Of a stretch of DNA of 64,000 bases, positions 1-10,756 are shown piece by piece. Every line of letters starts with the position of its first letter. The stretch's first letter is position 1. The position numbers were made by a program, and so were the translations under genes. This DNA is from Tridacna crocea. Taxonomy: Eukaryota; Mollusca; Bivalvia; Cardiida; Cardiidae. The stretch is from the NCBI GenBank assembly GCA_943736015.1, contig OX031066.1, positions 7,816,245 through 7,880,244 on the forward strand, read 5' to 3'. The notes beneath the pieces are model-generated. The model had not been told where the DNA came from. It saw only the letters and a list, made by a program, of their open reading frames with translations, and did not search any database.

Positions 1-368
1 TGTTGTTCGATCTCTGGGTAACATTGACAAACACATGTATCAAAAGTAACTTTAAAATAAAATGGCAATACATGTACAGTACTGAGGTATTCATACCTGA
101 AAGAAGTCATCCTTTCTTTTCAAAACTTTCTGTAAACATGTTGTATGGCCCCCAAAATATATTTATGATTATTAGATAACCTTTTTCCAGAAATTTGCAA
201 TTTATAGCTACCAACCATCCCTCAATATTTTATTACCTATTTGTAGACTAATATCCTAATGAGATCCACACTTAATTTGTCTTCTGCAAATGCTTTCTAT
301 ACAGACAGCTCCAAAATGTAAAAAGTTGGTGATGCTCATAATGATGATGTTGATTCTGTAATCTTCAG

Positions 369-455
369 AGTTTCAGGTTGAGTGAAGAAGATTCATTGCT
401 TCTTACCCTGTATCGAACACAAGCTGTGGTTCACCCCATCTGGAAATCTTGTGAG
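369..455 (+). CDS. NBAS: NBAS exon (29 codons, phase 0-0)
   Basis: The acceptor reads TAATCTTCAG before 369 and the donor is GTATCT at 456. The frame gives an LSEEDSLLLTLYRTQAVV-type helix, and joins the next exon in phase 0. This is the first exon I can support. In 1-368 I see only AT-rich intron sequence. Confidence 0.7.
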
Positions 456-3400
456 GTATCTTGAGATTTTATTTTAATGTTGGATTGTTTTAGCAGTTTT
501 AGGTTTTAATCTTGTTAGCATAGGAAAGATTTTAAACTAGCTTATAGGTTTTCTTTTTTTTTTTAAGATCCCTTCTGTAAATGTTCTTTCAGTATTATGC
601 TTAACAATAAAAGTTCTTAAAAACTTTTTACAGACAACAAAATTATAGATTTTTCCAATTCAAAACATTTGCAGGTTGCAACTTCAGTATGACTGAAAGG
701 ATGGGATTTATTGTCAAATGTGTAGATAACTTTGTAAGAAAGAGAAAAATACTTGCTACAAGCATTTTCTACTTCGCCTGTAAAGTTTTTCAAAAGCTTT
801 CTTTCTCAGTGTCACTGAAACTCAGGATTGTTTGATAAATTACCAGCATTTTCTTTTTTTCCCACAATGTTTTCTAAAGGCTTCTTTCTCATGGTCGTAA
901 AAAGTAGGGTTTGTGTGATAATGGGTTATTGTGAATTAGATGTAAAAGTGTTTTTTCACAGGTCACAGAAGATAATGTGAAATCACCAGAATCCAGAAAG
1001 CAGTTGTTTTCAGAGCTCCTCCAGGCCACTGTGGATCAGCTTAATGATTCATCTGGGGAGACAGAGTTTTCTGCTCTCTGTAAATTACTAAAATTGTGGC
1101 CAAAATTTCCTGCAAATGGGTATGTTTTTGTTAACTTTGTATGATGTCATTCAAGTACAGGGTGCTGATCATGAGGTTAGCTCATTCACATCCAAAGCTC
1201 AGCAGACTTCCTTTGGAGAATTGCTGATAGTCATTGTGATATATTTTCATACCTGTCTTTGCTGATGATGGTTTAGACAATGTTTATGTGGAAAACATCT
1301 ATTGGCTAAAGAAGAGTATTCTTTACCTCATTACCGAACAACAAAATATTTGGTTTGTCCAAATTGATAGCATTAGCAGATGACAAAGTAAAAGTAACAG
1401 AAAATTTGAAATTAGTTTCATGAAGGGTAGAAAACATTGTGGGAAAAGGAGAAAATGCTGGTTACCAGCATTTTCTCCTTTTCCCACAATGTTTTCTAAG
1501 GGCTTCTCTCTCAGGGTCGTCAAAAGTAGGGATTGTGTGGTAACCGGTTAAAACAGTGAGAAAAGAAAATCCATATTAAGTTTTGCATGGATACACAGAC
1601 TGCCATGATATACATGTATCTGAAATAATTTTGATAGCAACTATAGCTGAACAGAAAGTGCAATGTGATTTTATTTTTCTATTTACGACAAACCCTCCAG
1701 TTTCACTATGCTATACACTGAGCACCTAAGAGAACCTGGTTTAACTTGAGCACTATCCCCCATGATAACACTAATAGCCTTCAGAAGTGTTGCCCATATG
1801 GCAACCGTTACTGATAATAAAAGGATATTCAATCCATTGTTGTGATTTTTGATCTACACAACCTTCTTTGCTGAAACATTCTAGACAAAACAAACCTTCA
1901 AATTGTAATTAGTTTCTTCTTTTTTTTTTTTTTTTTAAATGTCAGATGTGTTTACTTGGCACCTTGAGGGTGAAGTTCAGATAACCTTTCTCATCATCTT
2001 GCTGTGGACCACATTTGGAAACACAATTTTTCCAGTTCCCACAATGGTTAAACAGATTATCATTTGATGGAAACTATATTTTTATTGATTAACTATAACC
2101 AACAAATACAAAGGCTGTTAGAATAAGCCTTTTGACTTTCTTGCTAAAATTCAATTCTTTTTTGATAAACAGTAGGAGATAAAAAGTTTACCTTTTTGCT
2201 ACAAAATGGTAGAAACTGGATTTGTTTCACTTAGTAAACAGGTGCAAATTCAGCATTCAGGTACTTTTTAGCCATTGGTAAGTTCTTCCATTTTTTTTAT
2301 GAAATGGAATAAAAGGTCATCATTCTGATTTTATCACATGACATCCCACAAATGTTTGTCAAAATTTGGCATTCTTATGAATTTGAAATTTGCATAAAAA
2401 TGTCTTAACCCTTTTGCTCCATAGATACTCATTTCTACACATTGCTTGTAGGAGCCTTTGGAAAACATTGTGGCGAAAGGTGAAATTGTTTGTGACGAGC
2501 AATTACACCTTTTGACACAATGTTTTCTATGCTATCAAAAGGTATCATTTACAAATAAGAAACGGCTTCATCCTGGCTGTTATTTATGGTCCATTATAGC
2601 TGCCATAGGAATGCCTAATGGGGTAAAGGGTTAAAAGACTACATAGCAAACTAAGGATATGGTGTTGATAATTTGTATTACATTTGTCTCACTTTTGTTC
2701 TGTTTTTCAGCAGTTACATGTATCTTTCATAACTCTTTACCAAACAACAAAATTTAGGTTTGTCCAAATCAAAAGCATTTGCAGATGACTAAATAAAATT
2801 GGCTGAAAATTTGAAATTTGTTTTTTAAAGAATTTAAGAAATTGTGGGAAAAGCAGAAAATGCTGGTTTAAAGCATTTTCTCCTATTCCCACAATGTTTT
2901 TTTAAGGCTTCTTCCTCAGGGTCGTCAAAAGTAGGGATTGTGTGGTAATGGGTTAATCCAGTGGTGAAGCCTGTTTTTAAATTTGACTGGCTAAATATTA
3001 ATATACCCTTTGATTATTCATTGTCATTAATTTTTTGTTGCATAGTAAATAATTATGTAACAGCAGGTTTCTTAAATATTTCATATCTTTTCCAGTTCTC
3101 ATACTGAAACTCCATGGGTTCTGTTATTCAATGCCATTGCAGCCAGTGGTAGTCATACTAATGCTGATCTTGTTCTAGATTCAATCAAGGAAACCAAAGA
3201 TATTTGTCTTTCAAAAGAGGTAAGTTTTAAGTTGTATGGAACTCATCATTACCAAGTTTATCTCTTAGTATTGTCAGGGTAACCTTAGCTGTAGGTTAAG
3301 ATCAGCCTGCACATATACAGCTATGCTAAGACTTCCATTAAAAGATAAATAGACCCAATAAAAAAGACAATTGAGTAGGAATTAATTTTAAGAATTACAC

Positions 3401-5806
3401 GTAACCATTTTTATGCAGTACTGCCTTTTAACCCTTTACCCCATAAGGCATTTCTATGGTATCTCTTATTGACCCTAGATAACAGCAAGGTGTCTTTTGT
3501 GTATATGAGACCTTTTGAAAGCGTAGAAAACATTGTGACGAAAGGTGGAATTGCTCGTCACGAGCAATTTCACCTTTTGCCACATTGTTTTCCAAAGACT
3601 CCTACAAGCAATGCGTAGAAATGAGTATGTATGGAGTAAAGGGTTAAGGCATTCTTGTAAAATGTGGAAAAAAATCACATGATACATGTTATACATGTTT
3701 GTTAACTTTACTTTCTTGGACGGCTGATTGTACGATCTACTGTCATACAGAAACTTTCATGTTACAGGCTTGACTAATTACGGGGATGATACAGGCTGTC
3801 TGTTATGCTCCTTCTGATTTTGGCCTGTTTTCACAATGCTGTCTGAGTGATATGTGTATAAGAAATTGTGCTTGAGGAATGTTTTTCTTTTTGCTGCAAT
3901 GTTTGTGCATTGATTAATTGCAAGGCACAATAGGCATCTTCTAGGGTAAGTGACATTGTGGTGTGCAAGCCAAAGTCTAGCTATACTGGGATACAGTGAT
4001 CATAATCTCTGCCATCAGTAGTTATGAAAGACATTAAAGGCTGTCACTAAATCAATAGAAGTGCATGTAGGTGTAATAAGCTGAATTCATGTTTTTCAGA
4101 GCATAAAAAAGTTATATGATATAATGGTTGCAAATGATTGTGGTATGCAAGCAGTAAAATTATGCCTTATTATTGGAGAAAAAGACCTATTTTCATACGC
4201 CATCGAAACTTTATCAAGCATGACCAAGGTAAGTCAGACCAGAGAATAAATTTACCTTAGGGATAGATTTTTATCAAATAGGCTTGACTTAAAAGATGGA
4301 CCCTGATCTTGATCTAGGTAGTTTGCAAAAGCCTCTGTTTAAAAGCTTATCTGATCATAAAGTGATCGAGAAAAGCTGTGTGACCATCATGCAAATTAAG
4401 GTTGTCAAATTTCTATTGGATACTCATGCAAATTGGTCAGAATTTTTTTCTTGACAACTGCTTAGAAAGTTTTGAAATTGGGTTATATTGAGTCAAAAAG
4501 TAGGTCACTGGGTCAAATCTGAGAAATATCTTGTGTACAGTTTGCTACCCTCTAGAGGCCACATTCTCAGCCTGATACATATTAATCTAAACAGAATGTT
4601 TTTCTTGATGGTATCTTTTACAGGGATAAAATTGGATTATGTCTTGTCAAAAACTAGGTCACTCGTCAAATCTTTGAAAAATCTTGCTTACACTCTAGAG
4701 GGCACACTTTCAGCTAATAATGATGAAACTTAAAATGTTTGTCTTGCTGATATATTTCACAAGATTGAAATCGGGTCATACTAGGTCAAAAATGGGTTAC
4801 TGGGACAAATTTTAAAAAGAAAAACATTGTGTGAACAGTAGAGGCTACTTTTTCAGCAATACTGATCAAACTTTGTCAGAATGTTTGTCCTGTTAATATC
4901 TCAAACATGTTTAAAGTTGGGTCTAGTTGGGTCAACATGTAGATCACTTGACAAAATATTAGAAAAACCTTCTGAGGCACATTTTCAGTCGCATAGTCAT
5001 GGAAATTGTTTAGAAAATTTGTCTTGGTGATATTGTTTGTAAGTTTAAAATTTGGTCATGTCGGGGCAAAAAGTATGTTACTGAGCCAAATATTTGAAAA
5101 ACCAGGTCTTTGGGCCAAATCTTAAAAACTCTTTGTGCACACTTTAGATGCCACATTTTAATTTTAGTCTTGTGAGCACTCTAGGGCGATTTGCCCTCTT
5201 GTATCTAAAGCACTGATAGGGTATGAAGTTTGTTTTTGTTTAAGCATCTTTTTAGACTAGTATTAACCATAATGAAGTAAGTAATTGATTTATCACCTCT
5301 TTGCCATGAAGAATAGTGATCTATGTTAGAAAAAATGTATAGATAAGTCTCAGCGTTTCTTGTCCATGTAGTAATATTCGTTTCAGTGAGGTTTTTTTAT
5401 GTTACTTATTGTTGTTGTATTCATATAGATACTATAACTGCTAAACAGCATATTTCATGGTTCAGCAAGTACAATACCGGACTTTTATTTCAATACAAAT
5501 TGTACAAGTTCCTTTTTTTTTCAGATAGAAGATGATGAAGTTATAGTTCTTATATTGAAACACAGACTTGTCCCCGAGTTAATCCATTCCAGCCATTATC
5601 CAGTCATTGTTCAGTATGTTTTAGCCAATCAAGATGAAGAAGCAACATTACATGATTACTTGAATGTGACGACATTAGCAAATCAACTGAATGAACATGG
5701 TTTTGAAGCTGAGGCTGGATCCCTTTTATTACAAGACAGATCTACACATCCTTTGTTGCAGACATTTGGCTCTGCTCTAGGAACATTGAGCAAATGGTTT
5801 AAGTAA
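369..5806 (+). CDS. NBAS: NBAS homologue, C-terminal five exons (partial gene)
   Basis: Five exons (369-455, 962-1119, 3096-3219, 4100-4228, 5525-5806) join in frame into about 259 residues ending at TAA 5804-5806. All introns are GT-AG. The peptide matches the tail of neuroblastoma-amplified sequence protein as I recall it: an alpha-helical stretch with a Leu-rich WPKFP segment, then the closing EAEAGSLLL block followed by a short Thr/Phe-rich end. NBAS belongs to the Syntaxin-18 (NRZ) tethering complex at the ER, acting in Golgi-to-ER transport, and in vertebrates also works with UPF1 in nonsense-mediated decay. The start of the gene lies left of the window. The introns carry TTAA palindromic MITEs and a degraded satellite, but no exon is interrupted. 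Identification rests on recalled family features, not a search; a related Sec39-like protein is the main alternative. Confidence 0.82.
616..934 (+). mobile_element. Degraded family-A palindromic MITE
   Basis: It begins with a decayed TTTACAGACAACAAAAT block and ends with GTGTGATAATGGGTTA, both typical of family A (see 46237-46466). The central hairpin has lost its left arm. It is an old copy inside an NBAS intron. Confidence 0.55.
962..1119 (+). CDS. NBAS: NBAS exon (phase 0-2)
   Basis: A pyrimidine tract ending TTTTTTCACAG precedes 962 and the donor GTATGT starts at 1120. The exon is 158 nt, leaving two bases of a Gly codon completed by the first base of the next exon. Residues include KQLFSELLQATVDQL and the LLKLWPKFP segment. 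Confidence 0.8.
1323..1551 (+). mobile_element. Family-A palindromic MITE (TTAA type)
   Basis: The copy ends in GGTTAA and starts with the related TTACCTCATTACC. At its centre, 1429-1497 is a perfect inverted repeat of two 34-base arms around one base, starting AGAAAACATTGTGGG. TTAA borders and CCC/GGG termini are the signature of piggyBac-superfamily non-autonomous elements. There is no open frame beyond chance. Confidence 0.75.
1918..1936. repeat. T homopolymer
   Basis: About 19 T residues occur in the NBAS intron; no retroposon body was recognised next to them. Confidence 0.6.
2405..2635 (+). mobile_element. Family-B palindromic MITE (TTAA type)
   Basis: The copy runs from TTAACCCTTTTGCTCC to GGGGTAAAGGGTTAA, so both ends carry TTAA next to CCC/GGG. 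The centre holds an inverted repeat starting GAAAACATTGTGGCG that shares its outer ten bases with family A, while the rest differs. It is inverted relative to the copy at 3428-3647. Confidence 0.75.
2729..2956 (+). mobile_element. Family-A palindromic MITE, diverged
   Basis: It starts with a decayed AACTCTTTACCAAAC and ends GGTAATGGGTTAA. The central palindrome (about 2835-2902) has several mismatches between arms. Confidence 0.7.
3096..3219 (+). CDS. NBAS: NBAS exon (phase 2-0)
   Basis: The acceptor TATCTTTTCCAG ends at 3095 and the donor GTAAGT starts at 3220. The exon is one base plus 41 codons and encodes the PWVLLFNAI and DLVLDSIKET segments. Confidence 0.8.
3428..3647 (-). mobile_element. 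Family-B palindromic MITE (TTAA type)
   Basis: TTAACCCTTTACCCC opens it and GAGTAAAGGGTTAA closes it. The central inverted repeat contains GCTCGTCACGAGC. The order of internal blocks is the reverse of the copy at 2405-2635. Confidence 0.75.
4100..4228 (+). CDS. NBAS: NBAS exon (43 codons, phase 0-0)
   Basis: The acceptor CATGTTTTTCAG ends at 4099 and the donor GTAAGT starts at 4229. The exon encodes a helical hairpin with GMQAVKLCLIIGE, as expected for an alpha-solenoid repeat. Confidence 0.8.
4380..5206 (+). repeat. Degraded ~160-180 bp satellite (BIV160-like) in the last NBAS intron
   Basis: Diverged units repeat the phrases GGTCACTGGGTCAAAT, CTTGTGTACA, TCTAGAGGCCACATT and CAGAATGTTTGTC. 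The array ends at a short hairpin (AGGGC/GCCCT, 5183-5197) followed by CTCTTGT. Bivalve genomes carry an old ~160 bp satellite (BIV160) with such phrases; that match is from memory. Confidence 0.6.
5525..5806 (+). CDS. NBAS: NBAS terminal exon and stop
   Basis: A long T tract and TCAG end at 5524. The exon is 93 codons plus TAA. The HEFEAEAG-like stretch (here HGFEAEAGSLLL) and the STHPLLQTFGSAL end are the most family-diagnostic residues in the gene. Confidence 0.85.
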   Translation: MEDDEVIVLILKHRLVPELIHSSHYPVIVQYVLANQDEEATLHDYLNVTTLANQLNEHGFEAEAGSLLLQDRSTHPLLQTFGSALGTLSKWFK

Positions 5807-5845
5807 TTTATTGTTGGAAGGAAAAGCTACGTCACACCTACATAT

Positions 5846-5851
5846 AATAAA
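5846..5851 (+). terminator. Polyadenylation signal of NBAS
   Basis: AATAAA lies 40 bases after the stop codon, a normal distance for a very short 3' UTR. A weaker AATTAAA variant follows near 5931, so the cleavage site may vary. Confidence 0.5.
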
Positions 5852-6990
5852 TTCCAGTTGTGTAATTGTTTCTAGTTTGAATGACAAGAAGAATGATGTT
5901 TATTAATTGTACTTTTAAGTTATGACAATGAATTAAAATGATTTTACTGGAAGGTTGTCTTTATTTGTAACAGAGGATTTGTCTGTATACAGGTTTTTGG
6001 CATATTATCCAAGCTAGGCAAAGAAACTAACCATGTGGTATAAATGTTTCATCATCTCCCGCTAGATGGCTTTCTACAGATACACATCTATCTAATTTGG
6101 GCATTCTGGGTACAGAAGCAGATCGATTTTTTTTTAAAATTAGTCCTTGAAAAATCAGTCCGTTACTTTGAATTTCAAAATGAAATGAACGTTTACTCAA
6201 TAAAACGCCACTCGGTGCGATTCATTAAGCTATGATTGGCTAGCATGTGACGGATGCAACGGCCATTTATTAAAATAACCTCTACATGCTTTGATTATAG
6301 GCTAATACATTTAGCTTCGATATAAGTCCTACCTTTCTCAGGTATTGGGGGGATGGGTGACGTGATATAGCAGACAGGTCGAATCTTCGAAGAATATGAT
6401 GTGCAAAAAACGATAAGTATTCAGAATATGAGATTAACAGGTCAAGGTCAGACGGGCAATTAATGGAGAGAACCATATCCAAGCAGAAAATGGACACAAC
6501 TTGACCATATTGTGTGATCTTGGCACAGAAATTCACCATATTGTGTGGTTGATCTCTATCATTTTTTTTGGTTGAAAGGTTAACGTTTTTGGTTTTTGAA
6601 GTGCCAGTAAACAAGCTGAACTACAGTATTATATTTAATAATTCTAACATGACATGTGAATAGGGATCTATAAATAAATTGCAACAAAAGCGTGGTAAAA
6701 CTGGCGTCATTCTGTATAAGGTAAGTCATTCGTGGCTGTCCTGTGTCTCCACGTCTGATGTTTTGTCATTGAAAGTTACTTGACGTAAACAAATCGCCAT
6801 TTTTCGCAAATCACCTTAGGAGGAAGGAAGAACTAATTAATTAACTGCTATCAACTATTTTTCATTAAAATAGAAAACGATGTAACTTTTTGAAATGTAA
6901 ACAGTAGATATAATTATGTACATCAAATATTTTTGAGTCGAGACAAGAAGTTTAGTTCAAATTTGGCAAGTATTGTATTGGAAATAGCGT
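5852..6990. other. Intergenic sequence, nothing recognised
   Basis: This is AT-rich sequence downstream of NBAS. A reverse-strand open stretch at 6282-6614 (110 codons) has no recognisable domain and no convincing start or splice context, so I do not call it a gene. Confidence 0.5.
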
Positions 6991-7044
6991 TGGGAGTGCG
7001 GGGAGTAATGTTCATAGCATTCGAAGCACCTGGAACTCTAATGC

Positions 7045-8240
7045 CGGATGACACATTTATTGTTCTTCTGACAAACCATAATGGCTAGAGCATACATATT
7101 TGGTATGTAGCATTAGCTGATGATCCTGTACCAAAAGTGTTAAAACTGTTCTTCTGCGGTCATATTTGGGCTCTGAACAGGTGCACGCTATTTTAAAATA
7201 TTTAAAAATCTTCTTGTGACAAAACATAAGGCCGGGAGCATTCATATTTTGTTTGAAACATCATTGGGTGACCCCTTACCAAACAAAGAAGGAAATCTTT
7301 AAAACTTCTTCTTCTGACAAACTATAATGGCTAGAACATTCTTATTTAGTATGTAGCATTATCTGATGATCTTCTACCAAAATTGTTATAATTATCCTTC
7401 TGCGGTCATATCTGGGCTCTGCCCGGGTGCACCCTTTTTTAAAATCTTCTTGTGACAAAACATAAGGCCGGGGGCATTCATATTTTGTTTGAAGCATCAT
7501 TGGGTGACCCCTTACCAAAATTGATAAAATCATTCCCCAGGGGTCATATTTGGGCTTCGCCTGGATGCACCCTATTATACATAGAAACAAAGAAGGAAAT
7601 CTTTAAAAAATCTTCTTCTGACTAGTCATAATGGCTACAGCTTTCCTATTTAGTATGTAGCATTATCCGATGATCCTGTACCGAAATTATTAAAATTATT
7701 CCTTTGCGGTTATATTTGGGCTCTGTCCGGTTTCACCCTATTTTAAAATCTTTAAAAATCTTCTTGTGACAAACCATAATGCCGAGAGCATTCATATTTT
7801 CTTTGAAGCATCTTTTTGTGACCCCTTACCAAAATTGTTAAAATTATTCCCCTTGGGTCATATTTGGGCTTTGCCCAGGCACACCCTATTTTACATAGAA
7901 ACAAAGAAGGAAACCTTTAATAAATCTTTTTCTGACAAACTGTAATGGCTAGGGCATATTTGGTATGTAGCATAATCTGATGATCTTCTACTAGAATTGC
8001 TAGAATTATCCCTCTGCGGTAATATTTGGGCTCTGCCCGGGTGCACCCTATTTAACATAGAAACATAGAAGGAAATCTTTTAAAATCTACTTGTGACAAA
8101 CCATAAGGGCTAGAGCATTCATATTTTGCATGTAGCATCATCCAGTGACCCTTTATAAATATATATAAAATTATCCCCTTGGGGTCATATTTGGGCTCTG
8201 TGCCCTGGTGCACACTATTTCACATCTTTTAAAATCAATT
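7045..8240 (+). repeat. Tandem array of ~140-175 bp units
   Basis: About seven units share GGTCATATTTGGGCTCTG, CTTCTTGTGACAAAC and GGTATGTAGCAT. The GTCATATTTGGGCT block recurs near 7162, 7404, 7543, 7708, 7855, 8012 and 8186. Units alternate in two sub-types. This looks like the internal satellite of the element whose 3' end is at 8617-8640. Confidence 0.7.
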
Positions 8241-8410
8241 CCATCTAAAAAGGAGAAATTGTTTGTAACAAGCAATTTCTCCTTTCTCACAATCTTTCCT
8301 ACCATATAGATCACTTTTTTTTTTTTCATTTCAAATACACTTTAAGATGTCGTCTGCAATTTCTTTCAATTTGGACCGGTCTAAACTTTTGTCATCTGGT
8401 AATGGGTTAA
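8240..8410 (+). mobile_element. Partial palindromic MITE (third variant)
   Basis: A hairpin AAAGGAGAAATTG...CAATTTCTCCTTT lies at about 8251-8289, and the right end reads TCATCTGGTAATGGGTTAA (TTAA 8407-8410). The right half matches the family-A outer part but the hairpin sequence differs. The left half is lost into the satellite array. Confidence 0.6.
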
Positions 8411-8474
8411 ACTACAAGTCAAAAAGGGTACAAGATACTGTGCAGAGAAAAATTGATGATAAGCAGCAGTTTTT

Positions 8475-8647
8475 AGCTCCACTGGCCAAAGACAAAGAAG
8501 AAAACCTGTAAACAATCTTCTTGTGACAAACCCCAGGGTATGCCTTATTTAAAAAGAATTAATAGCCTGCCCTTGATAAACCATATAAGTTACAAATATA
8601 CTTAGGTGAGCGATATAGGACCATCATGGTTCTCTGGTTTTTCTAAT
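8475..8647 (+). repeat. Fragments of a satellite-bearing element, with 3' hairpin end
   Basis: AGCTCCACTGGCC at 8475 is a 5' end fragment. The stretch ending GGTGAGCGATATAGGACCATCATGG (key part 8605-8630) is a 3' end, with a hairpin AGGACC/GGTTCT and then CTCTGGTT. Confidence 0.55.
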
Positions 8648-8878
8648 GAAAATTAACCACATTCAAAAAGTATTTGGTCTTTACCTTCTGATCTAAATTA
8701 AAAAATTAAGGGTATAGAGTTATACCTTGAAGTTTTGACTTCTAATTCTTTACCAGACGATAAGATTTGGGACTTGTCCCCACGTAATCAAAGCCGGTTT
8801 TGATCATTTACATTCCAACAATCCATGGCTAAATTTTGGATTGAAATGTAGATGACCCTAAAGAGGCTACTTTTCATT

Positions 8879-9081
8879 TTAAACCGTTACCACACAATCC
8901 CTACTTTTGACGACCCTGAGAAAGAAGCCTGTAGAAAACATTGTGAAAAAAGGAGAAAATGCTGGTAACCAGCATTTTCTCCTTTTCCCACAATGTTTTC
9001 TACCCTTGCCAAAAGATATTTCAAATTTTCAGTCACTTTTATTTTGTCGTCTGGAAATTTCGTCGTTTGGTAATAAGTTAA
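8879..9081 (+). mobile_element. Family-A palindromic MITE (TTAA type)
   Basis: TTAA at 8879 precedes ACCGTTACCACACAATCC and the right end reads GTTTGGTAATAAGTTAA. The central palindrome is nearly perfect. Orientation is opposite to the copy at 1323-1551. Confidence 0.75.
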
Positions 9082-9412
9082 AAAATTGTAGATTTTCACC
9101 TGCACGTTTCCTTCCAGTTTAGAACTAAGGGTGATTTTCTGTCTTTTGGCATATTCAATGAACTGATCATAGCATTTCTTTTTACAGTATTGTAAGATTA
9201 CAAATAGCAATCGATAGAGACCTTCTTAAACGGATATTTATATCAAACTTCAATGACCTTTAAAAGAACTAAATTGCCATTTAAAGATATGTTTTTATAT
9301 CAAGTCTCCAATACAATACTTTGGGTTTAGATACTCTATGAAATCGTCTTAACCATACTTAATTATTTGCTGGGTTGGTACTCATTTTGTAACCCTTTAA
9401 GTCGAAGGCGCC

Positions 9413-9413
<1 letters not shown>

Positions 9414-9446
<33 letters not shown>
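9414..9446. repeat. (GA)n microsatellite
   Basis: About 16 GA units in a row. Confidence 0.9.
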
Positions 9447-9448
<2 letters not shown>

Positions 9449-9984
9449 TTGGAATAAAACGTCTGGTCAAGCGTGTATAGGTGCTACAGCCAAGTAGCGA
9501 TGTGGCCTATGAAAAGTAGTTAATGGGGCCTATGTCGTTTATCATGACAGGAATATTGAAAGCCCTAGTACATGTACTTTGACAGCTAGGTATCATTTTT
9601 TTACACGGACAAATTTCTTGTATCTTTTAAAGTATGCACATTAAAATCTGAGTGCACTCTAATCCCTTCTTTTCTTCCTCGGATCTACAGTTAACGAACT
9701 GTCTTTTTTAGATATTTTTTTTCGGTGTTTGCTTTGTTATATCTTAATTTTAGTTATTTTTGTAGACTAAGGGATGGATAGAGAATGAATCGGAAAACAG
9801 TGTTTAACTCTTTTTCAGTGCCGGGGCTTAAAACATGGGCTTTTGCAGACAGGATTACGTCTCCACCCCCACCCCCTTTTTTAAAACTAAGTTTCGAAAC
9901 TTCCCTTACTGGTTTCGTTTCCGTGTTGACTCGATTGTACGTAATTCTTTCTCCGATAACTTCCTTTTCAATATAGTATTTAAA

Positions 9985-10756
9985 ACTTGTGACACCTGGT
10001 AAGGGGACAAAATTGACCTAGAGGCTTAAATTTGGGCCCTCTTGACAGAGGCCCACTAGAAAAACTACATACAAATTTGGTACTCCTAGAACATATTGCT
10101 AAGTATAAGTAAATTTTTAAAATTTTCCCATCACAAGTCCATGTTAAACTTTTGACCCCCGGGACGGGCACAATATTACCCCAGGACTATAATTTGGCAC
10201 TTTTGGTAGAGACCCATTAAGATAAAGCTACATGCCAAATTTGGTAGCCCTAAGCCTTATGACTAGGTTTCGAGAAGTTTTCCCTATGTAAGCCCATATA
10301 AAACTTGTAACTTGTGATCCCCGGGCTATATGGCTAGGTACTAAAAGATTTTGAAGTTTTCCCTATATAAGCTCATGTAAACATTGTGATCCCGGGACGG
10401 GGCCAATTTTAACCCGATTATTATTTTAAAGAACTTGGTACAGGTCCAGTAAATAATCCTACATGCCAAATTTAGTAGTACTAGATCACAGGATTTCAGA
10501 CAAGAATATTTTTTTAACATTTTTCAGTTTTGCTGCCATGGCAACTACAGTTTTTGAAGGAATCAAATTCTTTCAAGAAATTTAAAGAGGATCATGGCAG
10601 GATCATTTCTTTGGAGTTTCATCAAAATTAGACTGGTAGTTTCAGAGAAAAAATGTTGGAAATAATAGATTATGCGTGCACAGACGGACGGACGTACGAC
10701 GGACACCGGGCCATGACATAAGCCCGCTGGTCTACGGCCAGTGGAGTCAAAAATCC
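9985..10756 (-). mobile_element. Satellite-bearing element, 5' end at the right
   Basis: Units of about 165 bp contain CCCGGGACGGG and GGTAGAGACCCA phrases. The right border carries a GGACGGACG tract and GCCAGTGGAG (10738-10747), the reverse complement of the 5' end seen at 53297. The element therefore lies on the minus strand. Its 3' end was not found. Confidence 0.6.

Noticed and set aside
181..270. Extra NBAS exon after a TTTTTCCAG acceptor
   Set aside because: The only open frame lacks a usable donor before a stop.
6282..6614. 110-codon reverse-strand gene
   Set aside because: No domain, no splice or start context, and length is within chance for this composition.
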